Notes under the pieces: model-generated
The model's database searches: none
Told to the model about the DNA's origin: nothing
What the model saw: only the letters and a program-made list of their open reading frames with translations
Source of the DNA: Mauremys mutica
Lineage: Eukaryota; Chordata; Testudines; Geoemydidae
Direction: 5' to 3'
Assembly (NCBI RefSeq): GCF_020497125.1
Contig: NC_059084.1
Coordinates: 35,721,949 to 35,785,948, forward strand
Length of the DNA: 64,000 nucleotides
Shown: positions 29,989 to 40,235 of the stretch, piece after piece
Layout of the letters: every line of letters begins with the position of its first letter
Position numbering within the stretch: position 1 is the stretch's first letter
Position numbers and translations under genes: made by a program

Positions 29989-32291
29989 GGTATCAATGGA
30001 CTGTTCTGCCACAAGGTATGAAAAATTCTCCTACCATTTGTCAGTTGTATGTTGCTTGGGCCATAGCGCCCCTGCGAGCGGCACATCCTGACTGGATTAT
30101 TTATCATTACATGGATGATCTGTTGTTTACCAGTGCCCACCTTCCCATGGAAGCAGCCATTGCTGAGATTGATTCTGTGTTGCAAAAGGCTGGTTTGGTC
30201 ATTGCCCCAGAAAAGATTCAACAGCAAGCCCCGTATCGGTATCTTGGCATGGAGATAACCGATTCGATTGTGCGGCCACAGAACTTAACCATTCAATTGG
30301 ATATTCGTAATTTACATGATGTGCAACGTTTTGTGGGTGACCTGCAGTGGATTCGCGGTCTCTGTGGTATTACAAATGAGGATCTTGCACCCTTCATTTT
30401 ATTGCTCAAGGGTGGTCGTGCCCCAGATGAGCCTCGCTCTCTTCAAGCTGAACATCATGTTGCCCTGCAAACCATTGCAAATAAGTTAGCCACACGGTAC
30501 TCCGGACGCATTTATCCGGATTTACCTGTTTGTTTGGCCATTTTTTCTACGGATATCTCCCTGACGGCCTTACTTTTCCAGTGGCATGAAGCCCTTTTAG
30601 ATCCACTTGTGGGCATTGAGTGGGTTTTTCCGCCTTCGCATTATGCTACAACTGTGACCACGCGACTTGATGCAGTGGCTCATCTCATTCGAGTGGCCCG
30701 ACAGCGTTTGTTAGCCATTGCGGGCATGGATCCGCGCATGATTTATTTGCCCTTTGATGATGCTACCGTGACTCAGTTGCTTGTTACTCACCTTTCCTTT
30801 GTACTTGCCACCATGGATTATGCCGGTCAGTTTAGTAGCCATTTTCCCCCACATCGGTTTTTTGCCACTATGCTGCCCTTGGAGAAAGCTCTGATGTTAC
30901 GATCCAGTCCTGTTGGTGGCCTTACCGTTTTTACAGACGCCAGCGGTAGTGCTCAGCGTGCGGGACTTCTTTGGTTTGCTGACAACCGCTGGCACCATGA
31001 GTTTGTTCTTGCTGATGGCTCCTTGCAGGTTTTGGAGCTTCGTGCTATTGTTCGAACCTTTGAAAAGTGGCCCGATACTCCATTGAACATTGTTAGTGAT
31101 TCCCTGTATGCTGTGGGTGTGCTTCGTCGTTTGGAACGGTCCCTGTTGGGCCGAGTCACGAATTCCGTTTTGTGGACTGCTCTTTTTCAGCTTTGGCATT
31201 TGCTGAATGCTCGCCGGTGCCCTTATTTTGTTATGCATATTAGGAGCCATTCGGGACTGCAGGATGGTCTTGCCGAAGGCAATGCCCTGATTGACCATTT
31301 GGTTGGCGCTGCCCAAGTTCCAAACTCCTTTGCTCAGGCACGGGTTTCTCATGAATTTTTTCACCAGTCTGCTCGTGCTTTGGCACGCCAGTTTGCGATT
31401 TCTATTACCGATGCTCGCGCTATTGTGGCCTCCTGCCCTGATTGTCAACAACATGTGTTGCCCCTTGTTTCTGGTGTTAATCCCCGTGGCCTTTTGTCCC
31501 TTCAAATTTGGCAGTCTGATGTTACCACGTTTGCTGAGTTTGGCACCTTGCGCAATCTTCATGTTACCATTGATACCTTTTCTGGCTTTATTTGGGCAAC
31601 GGCATTAACCTCTACCAGCTCCCGCGATGTGATTAAGCATTGGCAAGCCTGTTTTGCTGTTATGGGAGTTCCTGCGCTTATTAAGACTGATAATGGCGGG
31701 GGTTATGTTTCGCATCGCACTGCCCAGTTTCTTTCGCAATGGGGTGTGCAGCATTCTACCGGTGTTCCTGGCAATTCTACTGGACAAGCTATTATTGAGC
31801 GTGCCCACGCATCCTTAAAGGCGCTTCTTTTGAGACAGAAGGGGGGCATTCGGAGTGAAAGGGCAGACGCTTTGGATAAGACGCCTGCCGCTCGTTTGCT
31901 GAAAGCTCTTTATGTGCTCAATTGGCTACAGCCTGGGAAAGACAGCCAAGTACCCCCCGCGATTAAACATGTTGGTGGGATAACCGGGGACGAGCAGGGT
32001 ACAAGCCCACGACCCTCGGTTAAATGGTTTGATTATCAGCAGCAAGTTTGGAAAGGACCAGTTGACTTGCTAACGTGGGGGAGGGGTTATGCTTGTGTTG
32101 CCACTGACGCAGGTCCTAGGTGGATACCGGCGAAATGGGTCCGACCTTGGCTGCAACCCCGGGCGCAACAACAGACAGATTCGGAAGAGCCACACGAGAC
32201 GCGCCCAGACGCCGAGGAGCCAGAGCCCCTGGAGAACGATTGCTCGCTGGCCGTGCCAGGATTTTTGTCCGCCCTTTTTGATTCTGTGTGA
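29989..32291 (+). CDS. pol: Pol, distal part: RT active site, RNase H and integrase (open)
   Basis: Open from the hAT border to TGA at 32289-32291; the first Met codon is at 30018 (757 codons from there). The YMDD active site is at residues 31-34 of that count. RNase H follows with FTDASG (about 305-310), LELRA (Glu), VSDSLYAVGVL and HIRSHSG. Integrase has the zinc motif HEFFH...CPDC (about 444-475), then a D, D35E triad: QSDVTTF, IKTDNGG and IIERAHA, with exactly 35 residues between the last two acidic residues. A C-terminal domain with WKGPVDLLTWGRG and WIPAKWVRPW ends it. No stop or frameshift, unlike gag. It lacks its N-terminal part because of the insertion, so it cannot encode a complete enzyme as it stands. 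Confidence 0.92.
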
Positions 32292-32319
32292 TTGCATATT
32301 AATTGTTGTGTACCCTTTT

Positions 32320-32331
32320 GTTGCCCATAGG
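32320..32331 (+). promoter_or_regulatory. Candidate env splice acceptor
   Basis: CCTTTTGTTGCCCATAG|GT puts an AG at 32329-32330 after a pyrimidine-rich run, 31 bases before the env ATG. It lies just past the pol stop codon, as for subgenomic env messages, and pairs with the donor at 25121. Confidence 0.6.
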
Positions 32332-32361
32332 TTTGGAGACGTGCGCTCCGGGCAGTGCAGC

Positions 32362-33633
32362 ATGGCCCGTCTGTCAATGCGTCCCACAAGCCTTCGTGAT
32401 CCTGGCCTGGGCTCCTATTCTGCTGGATGCGGAGAGTCAGCCTCGCCTGGTTTTGCTTTGTTGCTTGTTTTGGCGCTCCTTGTGAGGGGAGGCGCCCCGT
32501 ATGATCTTATACCCCCAGTGAATGCCTGGCTGACTTTGGCGCAGAGTGCCATAAATACAACGGCCTTCTGCCTGCCCCATGTACCTGCAGTGGGAGCCCT
32601 TATGGAAACCTGCTTTGTGGGTGTGTGTACTGAATTGGAGGTGCTGCAGCAGCACACTTGGTTGTTTCGTATCCCCAGGGATATACCTTATGCAGAGTTG
32701 TATGCTTTGGGCCCTGGAGCCACTTTAGATAAGTTAGATGCCAGCATGTATTCGTTTCGTTTGGCTAATGTGACAGCTGCTATTACGTGTATGAATTTTG
32801 TTAATGCTAAGCATGTAGCTGTTAATCATGATAATATGGAGCTTGTTTGTCGCCATAAGAGGGATGTATCCTTTGCCTATGGACATATGAAGCTGCCCCT
32901 GGGGTGGTTTTTGTTATGCGGCCGCACAGCCTTTACTTATGTTCCAGCTAATAGTTCAGGTGGCCCCTGTGCTATTGGCCGTGTGGCCCCTTTGTTGTTT
33001 CCCCATCCCATAGTGAAAGGGCCTCGCCAACGGCGGGAGAGTATCCCCTTGAGCCCTACCTGTAAGGCAGATGTTACATTGTTTTCAGAACGAGAGGCAG
33101 CAGCCCTTACTTTTACCCTGGTGGGCCTCCCTGGTTTGGTGGTGCATAATTACCATGCCGTTGCACACCTTGCCTGTACTGTGGCGAAGGCCTTGAATTT
33201 GACCTCCACTGTTCTTGCCTTGTTAACCCAAGAGATGGGAGAAGTTTGCCGAGGAGTTTTGCAAAACCGCTTAGCCATTGATTATTTATTGCTGCGACAC
33301 GGTCATCCCTGTTCTGATTTTGTGGGTATGTGCTGCTTCAATATTACAGATGCAAGCGCGGCCATCGAAGCAGATCTGGATCGTTTGCGCCATCTAGCGG
33401 AGGGCATCCGCCAGCACCAGGGAGATTTCTGGTTGTGGTCATGGCTGTCGTCGCTACGTGGCTGGGCTGCACATTTGTTACAGGGCTTAATGTTAGGCAT
33501 GCTTTGTATTTTTGTTGCCTGCCTTTTATATTTTTGTTATGGGTGTGCCCGCCGCTGTTGCTGTGTGGCACGCACCTTGGCAGGACCCTCCTGGCCCCTT
33601 GGGCCACTTGCATTACCTGGAGGGAGAATGTGA
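32362..33633 (+). CDS. env: Retroviral envelope glycoprotein, alpharetrovirus-like, open
   Basis: 423 codons from ATG 32362; the frame is also open upstream into pol. Order of parts: a signal segment FALLLVLALLV (residues about 30-42); a short surface subunit with N-glycosylation sites (NTT, NVT, NSS); a furin-type RQRR at about residue 222; a transmembrane subunit with a hydrophobic loop between two cysteines (TC...LAC), then heptad-rich segments; an LQNRLAIDYLLLRHG immunosuppressive-like region; a CX6CC motif (CSDFVGMCC, about 317); and a membrane anchor (about 373-396) before a cysteine-rich tail. The internal, cysteine-flanked fusion loop and the CX6CC region are the alpharetroviral type. 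It would mediate receptor binding and membrane fusion. No frameshift or internal stop is visible. Confidence 0.92.
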   Translation: MARLSMRPTSLRDPGLGSYSAGCGESASPGFALLLVLALLVRGGAPYDLIPPVNAWLTLAQSAINTTAFCLPHVPAVGALMETCFVGVCTELEVLQQHTWLFRIPRDIPYAELYALGPGATLDKLDASMYSFRLANVTAAITCMNFVNAKHVAVNHDNMELVCRHKRDVSFAYGHMKLPLGWFLLCGRTAFTYVPANSSGGPCAIGRVAPLLFPHPIVKGPRQRRESIPLSPTCKADVTLFSEREAAALTFTLVGLPGLVVHNYHAVAHLACTVAKALNLTSTVLALLTQEMGEVCRGVLQNRLAIDYLLLRHGHPCSDFVGMCCFNITDASAAIEADLDRLRHLAEGIRQHQGDFWLWSWLSSLRGWAAHLLQGLMLGMLCIFVACLLYFCYGCARRCCCVARTLAGPSWPLGPLALPGGRM

Positions 33634-33785
33634 TAGGTGAGAGCAGGGCACTGCGGAAGATTTTGTTACGGTTTAGTTAGACAGCTGGTGTTTTTAATTT
33701 GCCCTTTGCTTTGGCTTGTGTAGCTTGTAGTTTGATATTATGAGCTGGATTTGTTTTGCTAATTTTTTTGTTTTGATTTTGAGTT

Positions 33786-33796
33786 AAGGGGGGAGG
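33786..33796 (+). promoter_or_regulatory. Polypurine tract
   Basis: AAGGGGGGAGG directly precedes the TGTTGG start of the 3' LTR; primer for plus-strand DNA synthesis. Confidence 0.9.
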
Positions 33797-34179
33797 TGTT
33801 GGAAAATGTTTTGCTAGCTTGGCAGTTGGTAGTGTGGGAAGCTAAGATGTTTAGGTTTTTAGGAGGTAGTGTGGGAAGCCTGAGATGTTTAGGTTTTCAG
33901 GTTGGGTTAATTAGGCTGTGAGTTTTGTTATGAGAAGTTGGCCTTGGCTAACTTCTCTCTAGCAGGCATAATAGGATAATAAATTTAGAAGGTTGTCTAG
34001 GATGATGTTACCCTATGAAGTTGTAGCAGTGCTTGTGTGTATTTTGTTAACCAATTAGCAATTGCTTGCTTGCCTGCTTCAAGTGTATAAAGATGTATGC
34101 TGGAGAGAAATAAATTGACTCTTGCTATCCAATCATACTGACTGTTGAGCATCTGTCCAGGTCCGTCTGCGATGCGACA
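33797..34179 (+). repeat. 3' LTR (383 bp) with internal 41-bp tandem duplication
   Basis: Same sequence as the 5' LTR except for scattered differences and a direct duplication: the GGTAGTGTGGGAAGC...GATGTTTAGGTTTT block occurs twice in a row (about 33829-33869 and 33866-33906). The length excess over the 5' LTR is exactly 41. The TATA and AATAAA signals are retained at 34086 and 34109. Confidence 0.95.
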
Positions 34180-34199
34180 AGCATATACCAACTAAACTA

Positions 34200-34610
34200 A
34201 ATGAAAAGATGGCTGTGGCTGTGAACTGTACTGGGAAGGTAGATGTAGGCACAAGGCTCCCTATGGTATGCCTACAACCTGAATACTGTGTGCAGATGTG
34301 GTTGCCCATCTCAAAAGAGATATGTTGGAATTGGAAACGGTTCAGAAAAAGGTAATAAAAATGACTAGGGGAATGGAACGGCTTCTGTATGAGGCAAGTT
34401 TAATAAGACAGGGACTTTTCAGCTTGGAAAACAGACAACTAATGAAGAAGGGGGTTGGACTAGATGACCTCCTGAGGTCCCTTCCAACCCTGAGAGTCTA
34501 TGATTCTATGAATATGATAGAGGTCTATAAAATCATGACTGGTGTGGAGAAAGTAAATAAGGATGTGTTATTTAATCCTTCTCATAACACTTTTTTTAAA
34601 GGCTCCTGAC
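34200..34610 (+). pseudogene. Old CR1 LINE, RT C-terminal end, plus strand
   Basis: Frames give EYCVQMW, then LELETVQKKVIKMTRGMERLLYEASL and RQGLFSLENRQL, later MIEVYKIMTGVEKVNKDVL, all part of the CR1 ORF2 C-terminal region. Frame breaks separate them, and a short, younger CR1 tail is nested inside (34445-34519). Confidence 0.75.
34445..34519 (+). mobile_element. Nested CR1 3' tail, about 75 bp
   Basis: GGGGGTTGGACTAGATGACC and TCCTGAGGTCCCTTCCAACC followed by TCTATGATTCTATGAAT are the extreme 3' end of a CR1, inserted in the older CR1 coding piece between NRQLMK and MIEVYK. This is an extreme case of 5' truncation. Confidence 0.8.
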
Positions 34611-34854
34611 CTCACTCTTATTTCATTTACAGGGGTGATTTAAATACAGCTGAGTCTGGTTTGCTCTGGGGTAGCGTAGCAAAGGGACATAAGGATTGGG
34701 AAAATAAGTCACATCAATCTAGGTCAGTATCTTAGAGAGTATCCAGGGATAGAAAGTTAAGAAGTTGGGAGAAATCAGAGGAGGTAGTTATGGATGTTTG
34801 TTACTAGCTTCTGGTTTGTTTTGTTTTTTCCTGTGCTGAAGTGTAAACATTTCA

Positions 34855-35006
34855 ATTTTCAAAGGTATTTAGGTGCCTACAGATGCAGATAGGCACCTAG
34901 TGGGATTTTAAAAGTGCCTAAGTGAATTAGGTACCTAACCTACCCAGGTGCTTTCAGAAATCTCACTAGTCACCTATCTTTCCACACTTAAATACCTCTG
35001 AAAATC
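34855..35006. mobile_element. Palindromic MITE-like repeat
   Basis: Left arm ATTTTCAAAGGTATTTAGG with AGATAGGCACCTAGTGGGAT pairs imperfectly with ATCTCACTAGTCACCTATCT and TTAAATACCTCTGAAAAT at the right. The centre carries repeated AGTGCCTAAG/TTAGGTACCTAA motifs. No coding frame. Confidence 0.55.
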
Positions 35007-35009
35007 TGG

Positions 35010-35193
35010 CCCTATATCCCATCCATTCTTTTAATTTTAACTAATTTAAATGTGAATCTTCAAAATATCCATAAAGACATCTACCTGTGTTTTAAGTCCT
35101 AATAATAGTAGTAGTTGTTACTCACATTACATTAGTAACATTAATAGCCCCATCCTAAAAACGTATTCACATCTTCTCTCTCTTTGCTTTCAG
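35010..35193. other. Unassigned stretch upstream of the candidate exon
   Basis: AT-rich and non-coding; contains only the pyrimidine tract of the acceptor. Confidence 0.4.
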
Positions 35194-35709
35194 GCTATGT
35201 GACGGAATGGAGAATTAAGTTCACTCCCATTCGCTTTCTCTACAATGAAGGATACGTCCACAAACTCCTCTAGTAGCCAGGCTGAATGTGTTGAACAACA
35301 AAGACAAGATTCTGCAAGAGATCAAACACATTGTGGCTTGCTCCAACAAGAAAGCAAGCTCTTAAGAAGACTTTTTCATCTATGCTCTGCATACGTTAAA
35401 GCCACCCAGTAGATTTTGAAAACTACAGAATTGTCACCTGGTTGGAAAATGTCATTATTTGGGATCACAGTGGGGAGAGGAATCTCAGCTTCTGCTATGA
35501 AAGCACTAGTATCTAGCTCATGAGTTAACCCCGTGACTTGACAGCACTTTAGTCCAGCAATTCTGATTTTGCTCATTAGTCAAAGAAAAATTCTCTCTTG
35601 GTATAAATCATTTTTTGCTTGCTGGTGTGAATTGTTGCTCAATCAGTCTTTGCTCTGTGTGATGCCAGATGCCTTTGTCTCCTGCCGCACAATTAATGTT
35701 CAGTCAATA
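35194..35709 (+). other. Possible terminal exon of an unidentified gene
   Basis: A very good acceptor, TTCTCTCTCTTTGCTTTCAG, ends at 35193. The exon could then code YVTEWRIKFTPIRFLYNEGY and VHKLL to a stop at 35271-35273. A non-repetitive stretch follows, with AATAAA at 35704-35709 as polyadenylation signal. The area between acceptor and signal shows no transposon feature. Other frames are also short, one giving NKDKILQEIKHIVACSNKK before a stop. The product is not recognised. Chance acceptors are frequent, so this is tentative. Confidence 0.3.
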
Positions 35710-36711
35710 AAGCCTATAACACCACAGGATTTGCACACAGTTCTTCCGTCCTAGAAATAGCCTGCAAAAGCACAAGCACCTGTGGTAAAAGCCATCTCCC
35801 CTAGCTCTTATCACGCTATAGGGCCTTAATACATAGAGGAGTTAGAAAAATGAGAACCAAGTTTTGTTGGGGAAGAATCATTTTCATTTTGAAGTTCTAG
35901 GTGTACATTTTGTGAAAACATTATTGAAAACAATATTTTGGATAAATGGAACATTTTGATCATGATTTTTGCTGGTAAATTCTGATTTAGAAAACATAGT
36001 TAAAAATGAAAGAAAAGAAGCGGAGTAATGATGAGTTATCTGTTCCTATCCATTGTAGTCACGGGAATCGGTCCACTTTTATACAGATGTAATGGGGGAC
36101 AGAATCATGTGCACAATTTTTTTCCAACATTTCCAATTTTTTCCAAACTTTCCAGTTTCCCCTGGCTGCAGGGTACCGATACTAATATGCGTGACTCTAA
36201 CATTCCTGATGTGAAGAGCCGCATATTGCAGATTCTCAAGTCTGACCCTCTTCATCCATCTGGCTGAGAAGGAGCAAGCGGAGTGACAAAGTGCTGGCAC
36301 CTATGGGGAATTGAACTGACACTGATCTCTGCTGCTTGCGACAAGCTCCTGCAGTCCAGGGCATTGCATAACCCATGGTAGCCCTGTCAGGCTGTTTGTC
36401 CCCCTCTAGTGACTAGATCATGTATAAACACTGAGTCTTCTGCAGACTTTCAGCTGTGGGAGGTGATTCTTCAGCACCGGCAGCATGGCATGTGCTCATA
36501 GATCTGACACTTGTGGGCTCAATCCAGCTGGGGGTGGGATTGCAACCACAGAGCTTTCAGAGGCACTCTGCAAGCGGAATGATTTCCAGGGTGGACCCAG
36601 ATCCCTTCCTCACTGGACGAGCCCTGCCTGCGTTCACCAAGGTAAAGCAGCAGGTGAGACTGAACAGGAGAAGCTATTCCACTGAGGATAAATAAATGAA
36701 GAGCCCATGGG

Positions 36712-36749
<38 letters not shown>

Positions 36750-37540
36750 CAACCACTAAGAGACTGAGTCTGTCGGCTGGTGGTTAGAGGTGCTGGTGTG
36801 AATAAGGACTGCTGGAGTGAGGCTGGCTAGCCTACACTGGGACATAACAGGGCTAAGAGTTACATTTCAGCCATTGAGAGCAATTGTCTTATCCTATGAC
36901 TGTACAGCACCTAGCACAATGAGGTTCTGGGCCATGACTAGGGATCTTCAATGATTACACAATGCAAATATTACATTATAATTGTAATGTCAGCAGTAAA
37001 ACTAGCAGGAATTCTTTTGTCCCTGTAGAATGTCTTGATTGAAATGTCAATTTATCATCCACAAAAGAAGTATTGTTTTTTTGCTGAAAACTAAAAAGAA
37101 AAAGGTTGAAAACCAAAAAACTTCAGCTGAAAACTTACATAACCCACTATCCATTGGTCCAAAAACTAATGTTGGGACTTTTTTTTAGGTTTTCCAGTAA
37201 AAAAATTCAAAAATTTTTGAGGAAAGCCAACAATTTGTGTGAAATTGTCCTTCAGTTAAAATCTCAAATTTCCTTCAGAAAAAGATTTCACAAAAACTTT
37301 TTGACTACCCCCAGTTATGACATATCAATAGGGAGATCTTATGTGACATGGAGAGTTGTCTGAATCAGGGCTGTTGTTTGTGCCATCAACACAGAAAACA
37401 CAGAAATAACTCCCCAGACTCAGTCATTTAAATCTCTCGCTGTCGGGGGAGACACAGCCTTCTCCTGAAAAGGTACCAATATGAGCAAGCATCTCTACTT
37501 TATAAGCAGCATGTTCTTCCACATGAGATTGTGGCTTGTG
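35710..37540. other. Unassigned stretch with simple repeat and an old repeat tail
   Basis: A (GA)n run lies at 36714-36742. ACTGTACAGCACCTAGCACAATGAGG at about 36899-36924 belongs to the old amniote repeat also seen at 13600. AAAATTTT-type AT-rich blocks lie at 37070-37300. No domain-bearing frame was found. Confidence 0.45.
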
Positions 37541-37690
37541 CTCATCATAAGAACAGCCATATGGTGTCAGACCGATGGTCCATCTACCCAGTATTCTATC
37601 TTCTGCCAATGGCCAATGCCAGGTGCCTCAGAGGGAATGCACAGTACAGGGCAATTATCAAGTGATCCATGCCAGTCAAGTTTTTTATAA
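37541..37690 (-). repeat. CR1-family 3' tail, minus strand
   Basis: CATAAGAACAGCCATATGGT, AGACCGATGGTCCATCTACC and CCAATGCCAGGTGCCTCAGA are the 3' tail of a second CR1 subfamily, distinct from the ATTCTATGAT type. Similar tails occur at 49266 and 50861. Confidence 0.75.
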
Positions 37691-38640
37691 ATTCCTAGTA
37701 ACATAGATTCCCTCCTTTTTCTAAATAGGCAATTTCACAGAAAAAAAATTCCCAATATTAGGAAAGTTCTTTTTGTTCCTTGTTACAATGTTTCTATCAC
37801 CTTTTATTAAAGATGCAGACAAGAAGGAAGAACATTTAAAGCATTTGAGATGTAAAGCATTAAATCAGGCTTTCATTTTAACAGGATCCCTTGTCCCCTT
37901 TCCCTTTAGTTAGAGGGAGTTTTTAGATGGAACCCCACCACTACTACCTTTTCTAACACTCTGTTGGATGGTATTAAAGACAGTAATGGCTGTCCTTTGT
38001 GGGGGAAAAGGAAGAGGTTAGCTGAGATGAGCCAAATACTGTGGTGATATTCTTGTTATTTCATGATGATGCCTTTCCAGGACAGTGAAACAAAAGGGGA
38101 GAGAAGAGAACTGCAAAGATAGAAAATGCAGCTTCTGTTTCTGGTGTTGACCCTCACTTGCAGTCTCGCTTCTGGTAAAACTGGGGTTCAATGCATGGAT
38201 TTATCAGCCACCTTGAGACTTGGAAATCTTGTACCCGTTAAGGGAATCACATTTAGCTGCCTCTTTGCGGCCACAGGCTCATAGCAGTTTTGCAAAATGT
38301 GCAGTCTTGGCCATCTAAGCAAGACTCTTCTTAGAGAGAAGGCAAAATAATAGGAGAGATATGAAAGAAGATAAAAAAGTGGAGAAGGAAAAGGACACAT
38401 GTATGGGTAGGATTATTTCCTGAGAACTTTCCTTAGAGCCTCCTCTACCTCTTGTTTTTCAGGTTCCCCTCTATATGAGGGGAGGCAGGGCTGCATAGGA
38501 CCCCTTTCACCACCACTGCAGCCAGAGAAAATTTACCCAAATAATTACCAATTAGGGTGTGAAATTATCAGTCCTTATCCCAGAAGGACCCTAGCCTGCA
38601 ATCTATTGGGCCCACCTTTGCTCACATTAGTCACAAGAGA
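37691..38640. other. Unassigned non-coding stretch
   Basis: No recognised coding frame or repeat end. Confidence 0.45.
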
Positions 38641-38965
38641 TGTTATGCTGAGCTCCCATGAGTACATCAAGAAGGAGTAAGGCCCCAAATTTGCATCTGA
38701 TTTAAAATGGACTAAACAACAGTTATACAAGTGAACTAGAAACTTACTTACACATTGACCCAACCTGGAGAGGACTTGCTGACCATAAAGCCTTTGCTGA
38801 CCCTCCGTGGAGAGTCAGGGCTCACGAGGCTGCAGTTTGCAGAGTCCAGTTGCACACCAGACCTGCAGGGGAATGTGGCAAGGGGTCAAGTCCAGGAAAA
38901 TAGCAAACTAGATGTGGTCAAGCAGAAGACAAGCAATATACAGACTAGGAGCCATAACTGCAAAT
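38641..38965. repeat. Diverged relative of the start of the three-copy unit
   Basis: Parts such as CCAAATTTGCATCTGATTTA and AAATGGACTAAACAACAGTT resemble 40610-40660 and 52300-52350 (AAATTTGGTTCTAATTCAAA and AATGGACTAAATTACAATTA), with the same order of blocks (GAGTCAGGGCTCA, TTTGCAGAGTC). It is older than the other copies. Confidence 0.55.
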
Positions 38966-39239
38966 AGGGATAGAGCATCCAGGTAAATGAGCCATGTGAA
39001 GAAAGGTCCATTCCAGCACCAATGATAGAGCAGTGACTTCAGGGTACCTGGTGACAGAATCCACCACATGTATGTACTTATTTCCAGTTCTGGGTGGTTT
39101 AGTGAGCGGGCCCCACAATACCTACAGATGCTCTGGCAAATACCTCATTAATAATGGGAAGATTTTGAAGCCATGCTTTGCAGGGTTCCACTGATCTGTT
39201 ACACTTCTGACATTAGTCAGAACTCTTACAGTACATGCT

Positions 39240-39766
39240 TACTGTCTGAAGCAGCTTGGAACAGAGACAAATAAGAAGGGATATGATACAGTCTATAAAA
39301 TAGTGACAGGTATGGAGAACATGAATAAGGAAGTGATATTCACTCCATCACCTAATATAAGAATCAGAGGTCAACCAATGAATTTAACAGGCAGCAGGTT
39401 TACAGCAATAAAAGGGAGTACTTCTTCACACAATGTGCAGTCAAATAGTGGAACTCATTGCCAGGGGATATTGTGAAGGCCAAAACTATAACGGGGTTCA
39501 AAAAAACTAGATAAGCTCATGGAGGACAGGCCGATCAATGGCTATTAGCCAAGATGGCCAGGGATGCGACCTCATGCTCTGAGTGTCCCTAGCATCTGAT
39601 TACCAGAACCTGGAAGTGGATGACAGGGGATGGATCATTCGATGATTGCCCATTCTGTTCATTCCCTCTGAAGCACTTGGCATTGGACACTGTCAGAAGA
39701 CAGGATACTGGGATAGATGGATCATTGGTCTGACCCAATATTGTCATTTGGATATTCCTATGTTCA
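39240..39766 (+). mobile_element. CR1 LINE, 3' end, plus strand
   Basis: The plus strand carries IVTGMENMNKEVIFTPSP-type coding remnants (39298-39360), EYFFTQCAVK-like traces (39415-39450), then the tail GATACTGGGATAGATGGATC ATTGGTCTGACCCAATATTG in two runs and ends near TATTCCTATGTTC at 39765. Same subfamily as 37541-37690 but opposite strand. Confidence 0.75.
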
Positions 39767-39773
39767 CCCACTC

Positions 39774-40235
39774 CTGCAATAGGCCTATAACCTCTGGCTC
39801 ACTTACTAAGTTCTCAAATCTTGATTTAAAGACTTCAAATTACAGAGAATTCATTTTCTCTAGTTCAGGTCAGAAGTGGCCTGTGTCCCATCTCCGGCCA
39901 CCGGAGATATTTGCTGATAGCAGTTGTGAAAGGGTCAATGCCACTGTAGGCAATCTCATCATATCTTCCCCTCCATAAAAGTATCAAGTTCAATCTTAAA
40001 AGAAGTTAGGATTATTTCCCCCACTCCTCCCCTTGAAGGGCTGTTCCAGAACTTCAAACCTCTGATAGTTAGAAAACATCATCTAATTTCAAACCTAAAA
40101 TTATTACTGGTCAGGTTATATCAATTTGTTCTTGTGCCAGCATTGGCTCTTAACTTAAATAACTTCTCTCCCTCCTTGGTGTTTGTCTCTCTAAGTATTT
40201 ATAGAGAAAAGCCGTATCTCCCCTCCTCCGCTGTT
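39774..40235 (-). repeat. LINE-like (CR1/L2 type) 3' region, minus strand
   Basis: Contains CCTTGAAGGGCTGTTCCAGA and GCCAGCATTGGCTCTTAACTT, blocks that recur in turtle LINE 3' regions. Coding traces are too decayed to assign. Assignment is by resemblance to known interspersed repeats. Confidence 0.4.

Larger units (their letters stand above)
24641..34179 (+). mobile_element. Endogenous retrovirus, beta-like gag-dut-pro-pol with alpha-like env
   Basis: Full-length provirus layout: 5' LTR, primer site complementary to tRNA-Trp, gag, dUTPase, protease, pol (interrupted by a hAT element), env, polypurine tract, 3' LTR. The total is 9.5 kb, or about 7.8 kb without the hAT insertion. LTRs begin TG and end CA and differ at roughly 7-9% of positions by eye, apart from a 41-base duplication in the 3' one, so the insertion is old. 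Gag, dut and protease carry several frameshifts; the distal pol and env are open. No target duplication is seen: the left flank is Harbinger transposase and the right flank is unrelated. Confidence 0.95.

Noticed and set aside
30897..31562. 221-codon minus-strand frame opposite pol
   Set aside because: Shadow of the real plus-strand pol gene, whose RNase H and integrase motifs are clear.
24631..34190. Target-site duplication of the retrovirus
   Set aside because: No matching 4-6 base repeat at the two LTR borders even when the border is moved by one or two bases.
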